Assembly: GCA_037954235.1 (NCBI GenBank)
Contig: JBBMOA010000013.1
Span: 13,159,001 to 13,223,000 of the forward strand
Direction: 5' to 3'
Source of the DNA: Aulostomus chinensis
Taxonomy: Eukaryota > Chordata > Actinopteri > Syngnathiformes > Aulostomidae
DNA length: 64,000 bases
Both the position numbers and the translations under genes were made by a program. The notes below the pieces were generated by a model. It did no database searches, was not told the origin of the DNA, and saw only the letters and a program-made list of their open reading frames with translations. This document shows, piece by piece, positions 1-12,400 of this stretch; position 1 is the stretch's first letter, and every line of letters begins with the position of its first letter.

Positions 1-1891
1 ATTGTTCTGAGAAATCAGAGGAGCAGTACGACAAAAACTGCAAGTGGCCGCATGCTCAATGGAAGAGATGAGTGTGATGAAGAGGAAATGGGTGAGGATG
101 TCTGACGGAAGGTGGGTGGGGAGTCAAAAAAATCTCATGTCTGGGTTGTGAGACCTTCTTTGTCATTAAGGGGAAGTGCGCCTGCTTCCTTTGTCTTCAA
201 TTAGTTTCTGTGAAGAGTGGAAAGACATCTTTTAAAGAGGGGTTTAAATAATGACCCTTCATCAGGGAGGGGAGGCCAGAGGGAGTATAAGAAAACAACT
301 TTACTGAGCTCGCTTTGAACATTCAGAGGCAGAAAGGTGAGTCAGCATAGCAGATGGTCGCCAAAATCACGGGGACAATATGAGGTGGTGGTTTTATGGA
401 GGACAGGGAAGAGAGTGAGAGCATCCATGAGGAGAAAGGGAAGCACAGTGTGAGCATGTGATGGGAGCACATTCAGGACAATGTGTCTGCAGAGACATGG
501 TAGGGATGAGATAACCAATTTCTGCATCACACGAGAAAAGGCATAAAAAAAATAAAGAAAAAAAATCAGCATCCATTCTCAAACATCAAACATCTGCATT
601 TTAGAGCAATGTGCCCTCTCTGGCCGGGTAGACAGCACTTCTGGTGTTTAGCACTAAGGAGAAGAACAAAAATGGTTGTTGGCTCAACGTGATAGAGGGT
701 GTCTGACTCATCTTCACATCATTCCAGACGGCAAATTCCTTCCGTAATACTGCAGTCCGGCTGCCACATCATAGTTAAGCCCCTGGCCAAAACAGGTCAG
801 CCTGTGAAAGAGTTCGTCAGCCTCTCCGTCTTTAATACTGTGTCGCATAAATGTCACCGGGCTCATTAAAGATCAGACACATCTAACAGGCCGCAGCTCA
901 ATGAACACATCTTTCCTCTTCGTATCTCCGTCTGGAGGAGCGTGGAAGGTGCAAGCTATGATATCTGTGACAGGGTAACACTCCTACCTGTTGACACCCA
1001 TAAAGAGAGTAATGATAAAGATCTTTAGACAGTGCAAATGGAAAACAGATTTTCCACCGGGGTGCAGTGCCAGGCATCTCAACTGTCCAGTGAAAAAGGA
1101 AGTGAGTTGAATATACAGTGTTTCTTTCATCCATTTTGTTATGGTTTGACCTGAGTTTCATTGGAGAACGCTGTAAGCAAAGAGGTAAAACCACTTAACT
1201 AGATCCGAATACATCCTGAGATGAGAAAAAAGGGAAGGAGTTGGAAGGGAAGACAGTAATTCAGAGATCGAGTAATAGATGGTGAGGAACGAAGGAAGAA
1301 TGAGAAGAAGTGCAGGTTTACAGCAGGGGAGCAGCTCTGCTCCACAGCAGTGTTGCAATGAGGAGACTATTTAGTAAATAGCAGTAAACAGATCTGTGCA
1401 GCTGTGCTGGGTTGGATGGCCCATGTAAGGGCTGTGTGTTCATATTAAACCCCAGGGGGCCCAGATAGTGACACAGCACCTGCATGTCAGAGAAGAGTTC
1501 AGAAAAAGAATATGAAAGGAAACAAAAAGAAATAATGTTCCCAGAAAGGCCAAGCAGGATACAAGCTGGCACAGGGTCTCAATAAAAGTTGATCACAGAG
1601 TGCTTGAAAAGTACCACTTGATACAAGTTTGGCATTTAAAATGGCATCCAGTGCCATGTTTGTTGAAGAAAAGAAAACACTGTTTTATTACTGCTGATGG
1701 GTTTCAGATTGCTCCTTGTATTTCCTTTGTGGATCAGTTGCGACACCGCCATGAAATCTGCATCAATGGTTTGACAGACTCCAATTTCACATTCTATTTA
1801 TCCTAAATTACATTTCTAAACAAAGAAAGTTTGGTCCATCACAGAACTGCAACAATCTAGACGTGTATGTGGCATACACACGAGGTTTTAC
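1..1891. other. atrx 3' intron or flank, no exon recognised
   Basis: The last atrx exon in the window ends at 1892 in a clear donor on the minus strand. The family's C-terminal segment of about 200 residues, which follows that point in human ATRX, was not found here on the minus strand, so this stretch is read as intron with the remaining exons beyond the left edge. It holds no microsatellite or dispersed repeat that I recognise. A minus-strand stretch at 714-983 reads as 89 codons with one internal TGA; it is described as a finding and not called a gene. Confidence 0.5.
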
Positions 1892-4800
1892 CTTAGGCAG
1901 CACAGGTGTGGCTTTCTTGCTCTTCTTCTCGGAGGGATCATCCAGCATATCCGGCTCGAAGGTGTAGAGCTCAGCCAGCTCGTTCATTGTAAAGTGCCTC
2001 TCGATCTGCTGCTGGTCCACTACCCGATACGACAGAGACTGTTTGGTTACCTGCCGCTCATAAATCTTCTCCTCCATTGTACCCTGAAAGAAGAATACAA
2101 GTGAGGAGGAGGCTGAAGGAAAAACACACTTTGTCAAAGAGGTCAAAGGACTGTGGTGATAACTCGGTCCTACATCACTACAGTGAGATAGCAGAGATTC
2201 ACCACTGACCTGTTTAATGCTCCTCGCTAACACAACATGAAGATACACAGCCAACATGAAGTCAGTTACAACGCATCACCGTGTTCCAATAAATCAAACG
2301 CTGGCTTGTTAAATGCAAACAGCCAAATTATGGCTGACATTATCCGTCTTCAACACTTTTCTGGTACCTGACATTTCTGAAACTGTGTGGGTCACAACTA
2401 ATTTAAACGAAGAACCAGTTAGTAATTCCCTTATTTTTAATCAGTGACTCGAGATCCTGATAAGATCACCTGGGCCAGGAATCTGTACACGTAGACTGTC
2501 TTGAGCTGCCCAAAGCGGTAGACCCTGAAAATACTTTGGATGTCAAAGGAGGGGTTCCAGGAGGCATCGAAGATGATGACCCTGTTGGCTGCCACCAGGT
2601 TGATGCCAAGGGAGCCAGCTCGAGTGGAAATGAGAAACAATCGGCCTCTGGGAGAGGGAAAAGAGGGAAAGAGAGTTATGTGAACTCAGCATTCCTTTTT
2701 CTTGATGCATTTCAAAAAACACTTTGATGTGGTCGTCTAAAAGGCCGTATTACATAAGATCATAAACAGGAACTACAGCTGAAACGATTTGTTAACTAAT
2801 TAGGTGGTAAACACAAAATTAACTGGCAACAATTGTGATCAATGATGATGTCATCAGTCATCAAAAGCTCTGGAAAAATGACTAAGATTTCTCAGATTTC
2901 TGAAATTTGCATATAGCTGTTGGATGAATTAACAATAGGAGTTCAATGGATCACTAAACTCAAGGTTCAGATCGCATCATGGTTTCTGAGTCACGCCCCC
3001 CCCCCCCTTTATGTCCGTCACTTCATGATTACGGCTCAAACCAAGATTAATATGTGCAAGAAATGCTTTGTGTTTAATCTGCAGATGACACGATCGGGTC
3101 AGAAAAATTACTAGTACAACTAATAGAAGAAGGGTTGCAGGTTGTGGGGAAAAAACAAACAAACAAAAAAAACAACACTCTGGAGTGACACACCATACAA
3201 CATCTGAGCTGCTGTGATGCTAGATAAAAACTGTCGCTCCGAGCATCATCATAGTCAAATGTCTAATTGCCGTGGTTCATCGAGAGAATGAGGGGGAGAG
3301 CACTGAGGAAAGAACAAATATAACCCTTCACCTCATGGTCTTTAATGTAGCAGAGTTTTTTTTCCCCACACACAAAGTGGATACATACAATGAAGCTAGC
3401 ACAACGATTTCAAAAGGTCATTTGCCTCCCTCACGCCAATGAGACGCTGCTTGTAATCACTGAAATGGCAACAGCCGGCTAACGCTAGCTGTCATAGGGA
3501 TTTGGTGGGTGTTGCAGTTCATCAGTAGCGCAATAAAGTACCAAAAACACTGGTACACCCAAATGACTCCTTATACATCCTGAGTTGAGTTAAGCGCTTG
3601 GGAATATGTACACAGATGAACACGCCATGATTAGCCTCTCCCACTTATTTACTCTCTCTCACAACAAGATGTTTCACTCCGGAGTCTGCTTGTTTAACAA
3701 AAGTCTCACTCTGGTCCTCCATGACAGAAGGAAAAAGTCCTGTCCGTGATGCTGGAGGGAGGGAGACCTGAGCACTAAACGGCGCACACAAATACTGCAA
3801 TTAAGCTGTGGTTCACATGCGTGCGGAACCGTAGGGATTCAACACGCGTACAGATCTCACATCAACTGTGCTCTGTTGCACCGCTAATTGATGATGAATA
3901 AAGCTGGTGGCGTTACCTCGTGTTACTGGAATCATTAAATTCTTCTGCCCACTTCTTCCTGGTGGTGGCGTTAGTGGAGCCATCCAGGCGATAGTAGTCA
4001 ATGTTCCTGAACCACTTGCCTTCACCTTCAGACACGCACATTCAAGAGTTAAGAAATCTGCTATGACTATTCAATGTCACAATCTATAGAAAAAACAAAA
4101 CAAAACAAAAAAAAGGCCAACACGTGTCACCATCAACTGGACCGTTTCCTGTCAAAAAGACTTAGTTTGGGTATTAGCAGATCGACCGTTACGTTGGTTA
4201 GAGGCCAGCTGTATTTAACCTTCAAGATGGCCAACCCCCCCGAACAGCCTTCATAACCAACATTTCAGTATGTTTCCAATTACAGCACTGTGATCTTTTC
4301 ATTACAAATTACAAACCCTTGAGCAAACATTTTTCGTGGAATAAAAAGTCAAGGTCTAATCATTTTCAAAATGAAAGTAAAAACAGCTGCTGAAGTTTAA
4401 TTAGGAACATGACCTTACACCAGCGGCGGTGTGTGCATGTGTGTGTTTAAGGATAAGCAGCACACCGGCGTGGACAAGAATACATGTTGCATGTGGGCTG
4501 TCTTGTGAGTGTGAAACCTGCATCCCCATATGAAAACACTTCAGCCTTCTCCAAAGCTAATGTTAGCATTTTTTTTTTTTTAAATATCTCACCAAAAGTT
4601 CAGTCAGCTCGAAGACTCCAGTGTAAAACCACAAAAATGAACTTTGGGACACACAACAGGGCTCCTTTAGCTCCATAAGTGAGTAGCTGGCTTAAAATAT
4701 CAAACATTGCTGAGTTATTTTAGCACATCATTAAACTAAGAGCAGCATTTGAAATCATAACATTCAATGGGAAGCTGATCATTGACTGAAATAAGGTTGA

Positions 4801-7133
4801 CAAATTCAGACTCTTGAAGTAGAGGGGCCAAGCCTGACTGAACTATAAAACCCACCTTTATATGGAGAGGTCTTGTCTTCATCTTGAGCTTTACAAGCCA
4901 GTTCCAGAAAATCCTCAATCAGGTCCAGAGAGATGAGAGACTGACTGAACACCAACCTGAGAAGGAGCAAGAAGATACACCATTGTAACTTTATGTTTCA
5001 TTCTGCAAAACAACCGCACAGTAGAGGGAGGTTGAGTGAAGTACAGGAACACTTACACTTTATCTTCCACTTCTTCGGCCATGCGCAGGACCTCAAAGAG
5101 GATCACCATCTTCCCGGAGTGTTCCAGGATTTCAGCATCAGCCTCAGTGACAAACTCCTTGTGCCAGTCAGCACCAGGACTTCCTGGTGCTGAGCCAGAG
5201 GGCTGAACTGCTTTGAGACACAAACAGATTTGTCGCAGGTCTGTTCAGTATCACAACAACAAGCTGCAGCAAAGACATCAAGCTTGCAAAACTCCTCTAG
5301 TTCGACATCACAATACAGCTGCAACATGTGCAGGCTTTAGCTGCCAAAGCAAAAACATCATGATCTATGTTGCTTTTAATCTGACACTGGCTTAATTACT
5401 TCTCATAACAGTGCTGATGTAATACTACAGAACTGCTCATCGTATGTCATCACTTACAAGTAGTTCAACATTTGGCTCAATAAATTGGACATTTGTCCAG
5501 ATAATCCTGAAGGAACACTGAATTTGTTTCCTCCAGGCTTGCTTCTGTGAGACTGTAGCCCTTGTTAATAATTTATTAATAATAAATACTGTAGATGTGG
5601 AGAACATCACTTGTTTTTCCAAAGGCCGGTCACAGCGACGGTCCTTCACGTGTGGTTCTAATACTCAGCTACATTCCTATTATGCCCCCCCCGACACACA
5701 CGCACACGCACACACACAATGGAGCAAACACAAAAAAAACCTACGTTCTTCAACAGGCTCTGCCCTGTTCCGACCCTCTCCGTTCCTGCCGCGGGAGCTG
5801 GTGTTCCACTCCTTGATGACCTCCACATCATCACTATCTGAGTCATCAGATCCCCCCTTTTTTCCCTTCCCTTTCTTCTTTTTCCTATTAAGAAGGAGGG
5901 ACAGTGGAGGACACGGGGTCAGCGAGAGTAACAAATGGAAGACACGAGGTCCAGTCAGACGAATCTCTTTAGAAATGTGCGAAATGGAGAGATGGATTCT
6001 TTTTTTCTTTATTTTACTTTTTCTGCTTCTCGTCCTCAGAGGTCAGACTCATGGAGGATTCCTCTGTTTCAGATGCGATGAATTCATCCATACTGTCTTC
6101 GTCAAAGTAACCCTGCAAGAGAGCACACTGGTGTGAGATTTGACTGTGTGATGACACAGGTCGACCAAACACTGGAAGCTGAATAATGTGTGATTTGCAT
6201 CCAGTTTTTTGAAACAGTGTTTTTAATGAGGTTCGGTCTCGTCTTCCCATACCTACCCTGTTTTCTTTACTGATGTAGTCCAGCTGAAGGCACCAGGGAT
6301 GGGTCCAGATTCTGCTGAGCATCTGGAAATCCTGGAAGAGTTTGGTCCCCGCACGGCCTCGGCCCCCCTCCATTGCATTCCCCACACCTGCACACAAGGA
6401 AAAGAGTGTGAGGAGGAGGAGGATGGATGTGTGTTTGCCTTGTATGCCGCTCAGCGCACCTCTTCACTTATAATATGACTAGAATAAAAATGGAAAGGAA
6501 AACTTGTTTGTGTCTTGTGCTTGCAACAAGTAAATGTTAATCTAAACATTTTACATCCCAGAGAGAAAACACTATGAGAACGTCTTCCTTCAGGCACAGC
6601 TGGACAAGTCTGAGGTTGATCTGAGCTTTTACTCCGCAGCAAGTGACTGGCAGCAGCTAAGATGTTGTGTGTTTGCCTCCACTGACCCGCACAGGTCACA
6701 AGTTACAGCGTGAGGCACAAAAGGAGGGAACCTTTGCTTGATTCAACTGCTGCACACTGCTTGGTGGTCCAGGCCAAAAGACGCCACTGTGGAGGTCCAG
6801 CACCACAGTCACAACATCAGCACTGTGCCCTGTAGACAACCCAGCCTAATGAGCCACAGCACATACCGCAAGCCCCCCCATCCCAATCACTCCTCTTCTT
6901 ACATACCAGCTCTCTCGCTCTTTGTTTTCGCTTTTGGTGTAAAACCACTGGCACCCCCTCCCTCTAAATTTCTTTCCCTTTCCTTTATGCCCCCACATTC
7001 CCCCCTTTCACCCCCCCAACCCAACCCCCTGTTCCCTCTCTCCCAGAGCTCTTCATTAGGGAGACGTGGGAAACTGGGCTTAAACCCTGCCTGCGGCACT
7101 CTGCCAGCTGCCACCCTTACACACACACACACA

Positions 7134-7181
<48 letters not shown>

Positions 7182-7691
7182 CCTGGCCACATTCTGAGAG
7201 GAAAGTCCACTAAACGACTTAACAAAGCAGCACAAAAAGTGAGAGAACAGAAAGGCCTTGCACTTATCTAAAAACCTTGTCAGAGCAAATGACAGCCAGG
7301 TAAAGAGGGGACTTCTAAAATACTCTTGGACCTGGCTTTAGTCTCACCGTGAACTACACAGGTTTTCCAAAGGAATTCTCAACAAAATTTGGTTGAAGTC
7401 TTGAACTGGGCCAAATCCCCATCTGGGTAATCAGACCTGAAGACTGTAAAAGCCCTACTAGCAGCCCCTAGAGGCTCTGCAGCTAATAACCAGATCAGAG
7501 CGGTGGAAAAAGGTCAATCAAATGTCACTGTCATTTACAAAAGTCTGCGGAACACAAAAAGCATGATTCTCACCGGTGAAGTGCTCCAGGTAGTATCTGT
7601 AGAGTTTACACTGGATGGGAGTAACTCTGATTGACAGTACATACTCGTGCTTGGGGGGTAGGAACTTTGTGAGTGCAGAGTAATCTTTTCT
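1892..7691 (-). CDS. atrx: atrx SNF2 C-terminal helicase lobe and insert (nine exons)
   Basis: Exons 7574-7691, 6257-6387, 6018-6112, 5745-5884, 5057-5207, 4856-4956, 3917-4025, 2470-2647 and 1892-2083. They encode RKDYSALTKFLPPKHEYVL, FQDFQMLSRIWTHPW, GYFDEDSMDEFIAS, an acidic/lysine linker, DADAEILEHSGKM-type and VFSQSLISLDLIEDFLE blocks, DYYRLDGSTNA (motif IV-V region), TRAGSLGINLVAANRV (motif V), and FRVYRFGQ (motif VI with the arginine finger). The last exon ends at a lysine in phase 0 after ELYTFEPDMLDDP. Confidence 0.94.
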
Positions 7692-9433
7692 CTGTGAAAG
7701 AGCAGACAAATCAAACAATTTCAGGATGAAGCAAATGCTTGAGGATCTGCAGCCAAACATTTTATCCAGTGTTGTTACCTGGACACAACCGGCTAACATC
7801 TCATAGAGGATGTGAGCCCTCTTCTTCATGACGCGAACGTCCTGTGGAGTGGAGTCGGCACACTGCCCGTTCTGGATGGGGTTGATGAAGCGATTCCTGA
7901 ACTCCTTAATTGACCCGAGCAGGTTCTCCTTGATGAAGTTCACCATGCAGTGGTCTGTTAGTGGCACAAGAAAGTCAAAGGATTTAGAAACAGACTCAAG
8001 AGAACTATCTGTTATTGACACATAGATGACGCCATCTGTCACTGCCAGTTTCTGACAGATGCATTTGACATTACAGTATAAATAACCTGTATTATTGAGT
8101 GCTTCACATCCGGAGCTTTGGCGGATTGATGATGCTCACTTGGATGGTCTGCTCACACACACTGATATCTGTGTCCCCTCCATCCACAATGTTTGGCAAC
8201 GAGACCACCTCGTACACAGAGGGCATTAATTAAAAACCTGCAGTGATCCCAGCAGCGGACCTGATAAGTGCCTCTCCCCATTAACAGAGGCGCTGTGAAT
8301 GTTTACGCGCGAGGCACAGCAGGGGGCCTTCAGTTATTAATGAAATCTGCGACAGGATCAGCGTGTCGGGAACTTTCCAGGCGATTTATTCATTGTATGT
8401 TGTTAAGATGTTAACTATTTTTTTTATTGAATCAAGTCTGCTGTCTGTGACTGTCAATCGGTCCATGGTTTCGCAGGAACATCCCTGCATGCTGCAAATA
8501 TTGTGAGACATTAAACCAGCAAAAGTAAAGCCAAACTTTAACACAGCAGACTTGAGCTTTTGGCTTCTGATAATCTCTCTGGTGAGACAAACATCTGGTT
8601 CTTCTAATTGCCACATGTGTCATTTAAATAGTATGTTCATGTTATTCTCAAAACGCACCTATCAGTTAACCTATTGTGCCTTGCTTATACCATTTAAAGA
8701 ATATGCCTGGATTGGACGAGGCCCAAATTCACCTGGGTCCTGCATTTCACACACAGAATATTGTTTAGAAAGGATCCATTAGAACACTTTTAGACAGTCT
8801 TACATTCCACTAGATTGTTTTGAAGAGGTGTCCCAGTCAGCACAACCCTCCTCTTTGTCCTGATTGAGTTCATCGCTTTGGACACAGCAGACGCCTCGTT
8901 CTTCAGGATATGACCTTCATCACAGATCACCATGTCTGGACCTGGACGTTGTGAAGAGGAGACAAAATCTGATCACACATGGAGGAAAAGCTGAAGACGT
9001 ATTTAGAGAGAAGATCTCGTAAGATGGTGTGAGCTCATAATCGGGGCCTGTTGACTTTGTTCACACTTGGTAGTTTTAAGGATCAATCCAGTTTTACAGC
9101 GCTACTACGTTTTGGGACAAATAGATTTGAGTTCTGATTATAGTCTGAACAGATAACAGTCCTTAACCGGGGGTGAACACATACAGAAATATCACATACG
9201 ACCAATGCCACATCTGGTGTACATTACTGTACAGTGCACTGTTTCTTAACCATCGGGCCAGGGCCCATGGGTGGGCCGTGAGTGCCCTCTAATGGGTCGT
9301 GTGATGCTTGTCAAGTTGGAGCTCACTTTTTACAAGGTAATGTGTTTAAAGAAGTGGATTACACTAGACTCTAGGAAGGGTATGTTAAAACCATATAAGT
9401 TGATAAAATATTAAAGTAGCTCAATGAAAACAT

Positions 9434-9465
<32 letters not shown>

Positions 9466-12400
9466 ATAAGAGATGCTCAGTTTGGCAAGCTAAGTGCTAA
9501 CAACAGGCTGTGGTGAATAATGGAAAAGCTCTTGAAGCGCACACCCAGAACATCTTAGAGAACCTGGTTGTTGTATTTATTTAATTCCAGAGCTCCCATC
9601 TGTCTAACAGGGAGTGGTGCTGTTGGATTTCATTACTACATTACGAATAGATTATTAAATAAGAATAGATTAGCCAAAATAATTCAGGCTCTGGCCCATA
9701 ACAAGAATGAATGGGTGCGTCCTAAAATAAAAAAATTTTAAAAGTTGGTCTTGCCAACTGTAAACCCCCCCCCCCCAAAAGCTGAATTAGTTTCGATATG
9801 GCAGTTCAAAGCGAAAGGGCAATGTTATCTCTGTGTCTATCACAGCAGTGTACCTGGATCTACCAGTGTCTTCTGAAACGTCTCTTTCAGCTTCTTGCTC
9901 TTGGTGTTCCTGCCCTGAGTCAGGTTGCGGTACATCTCATATCCAATGATCATAACACCCCCAGAGTCGTGCCACTGCTGGAGGGCATATGCCCGCTCCT
10001 GAGGCCTCTTTACTGTAGCCAGCTCTGTCACCTGTTGTGCACACCACAGATCAATAAAGTTATTATTTTCAAAAATAATACATGATAAGAAGCTGTTGAA
10101 TAGTGGCAATATCAAATTGTACCTCTAGACTCTCATCATCTTTCATTCCTTCCTGCCACTTCTCAAACTCATTCAGCCAATTCAGGACTGTGTTTAGAGG
10201 ACACACCACCAGCGCTGTGGTGAAGTCCAGCTTCTCACAGAGCAGCAGAGTATGAAGGAATGCCACCACCTACAGGACAAAAATAGAATTACAGTTACAG
10301 CTGCAGCTTGGCACTACACCGTTGGCTCAACATGGAAATGTGCTGTATCTGTAGTCTTAAAACAGCTCGAATGTTGAAAACGTTACAAAACTCCATACAC
10401 GAGTCTGTTAACACAACAAAAAGCCTGCTGCTTTCTCATGCTGACCTGCAGAGTTTTCCCCAGGCCCATACAGTGGGCAAGGATGCAACCGGAGCCAGAG
10501 GACTTCTCGATCTTCTTCACAGATTCACAGCAGCAGTCCCACATAAACTGCACTCCTGAAAAGTTACAAAACAGGCTGACCTTGGCATCTCACACACAAG
10601 CGTGTTTTTGGTACTCTTTGTCCATTACATTCATTTGAATTCTTACCGTCAACCTGGTGGGGTTTGAGCTTGGTGACAAGGTTCCTATGCACCTGCACGA
10701 GCGGCTCTTTGGTCTCTTCATCTTCATCCAGCACCAGCTTGGTGGTGATGGGACACGTCACCTGGGAAGCCTCCTCTACCACAATGGTCTAAGAAAGGGA
10801 TCAGAGTCATATGAAGAGAAGAGTCCACAATTACTTTAACAGTAACACTCATGTGAAAAAGGTCCATAAATGCAGCAGTCTGTAGTTCTATGACGTCATC
10901 TAATTAACCCTTAAGCATATTATGATTGCATGTGGAACTGCACAATTCAGAAATTATTTGATTGCAATTAGACGAATGATCTTGAATTTGCAACACGATT
11001 TGAAATATATGATGGAATGTCCATTTTTACATCGTTCTTCTCAATGTTCCCTGATAAAGGAAGTGTTGGCTAACATGTTGCGAACGCCAAACTGCCGCAT
11101 AGACAAAACTAATAAAGATTTTCAATTCACAGCATCATGTTAGAAGCAGAATTAACTCCTTTTCATAAATCATTCAAATTTTCAATGAAAACACGGTAAA
11201 ATTCTGACTTTGCACACAGTAATATTACAATTCTGACAAAATTTTGATTAATTGTTTGAACGTAAGCACAAGCGCCTGGCCCTGAACCAATCATCAACAA
11301 TTCACCTAGTTATACAAGGGCATGATCACATCATATTGCTGACCTCGATCACCAAAATTACCAAAAAGAATCACCCAAACTTTACCTCTTTCCTGGCATC
11401 ACTACATTACTGCTGAGTATCAGAACACTCTTAACGTTCAAGCTCCATATTTTGGGACCTACGGAGTAGGTAACTCAAGCCCATTGGTTCAGCAGATTGC
11501 TGATGTAATTCTGTATTTAGTAGTGCTGCGGGTTGACTAAGGGCCAAGTCTTGACATTTTAGTCCAACGTCTGCAGTCTGGAGCTCTGAGAACGGGTTCA
11601 CGTGAACGTGAGGGGACGCTAACTGTTGAAAACAATGGCAACATGGATAATTTAATTGTAACAATTCATTTAAATGTGTTATGCACTTTGTCCCTGCCAG
11701 CAAATACGAAGTCAATTACCAACGTCTTTTATTTCCTGCTATTGAAAAAGCACTGAAGTTGAGATTTAAACTGTTATCATGTATAACTCACATTTCTTAT
11801 GGTATATCACTATGATGGGAGTCAGTCACAGGGCAGTGCGATCCAGACTTCGCAACCAATCAATGAAGCTCCTCCTCTCAAGATAATCCACCTCAGTCTC
11901 ACTAAGGGGACCGCCCCCACCAGCAACACCCGTGCAGCATTTCACAGGTTTAAATATACCAGCAGAATATCGACAGGATTTTTCATTTTTACCTCTCGAA
12001 GCTTCTGCCTTAGTGCCTCCCTCTCTGCTATGCGTTTCCTCCTCTCCTCTTCCTCTTTCAGGGCATCTCTGGTCTCTGTCCGCAGCTTGTCATCCTTGAG
12101 GATTTTGCGAATCTTCTTGCGCCCTTTGCGTCCTTCTCCATCTTGGTCCTCGCCATCTTCCTCTCCACTCTGTGAAATTAACATTAAGTTCAGCTCTCTG
12201 ATCTTCGGCCCTGAGGAGAAAAACCCCACTACCTTTGATCAGCAGCCCAGTAACCCCATGATTGATTTTTGCCCTCAATAATCCTTGTAACACACTCCCG
12301 GACAAGTTCACATTTCATGTGCCATGCATGACTGGAGCAGTAAAGGTTATGCTAGCACATATCAATCCTCTACCTTTATCAAGCCCACTACCAAGTCCAC

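Noticed and set aside
2084..2257. Upstream extension of the atrx exon as a 149-codon open frame
   Set aside because: The human-like protein begins exactly at the acceptor at 2084-2085; the rest is intron.
5597..6136. Plus-strand open frame of 179 codons
   Set aside because: Antisense to two confirmed atrx exons and the intervening pyrimidine-rich intron.
6738..7271. Plus-strand open frame of 177 codons in an atrx intron
   Set aside because: Made of a C/T-rich stretch and an (AC)n run; the repeat avoids stops in every frame.
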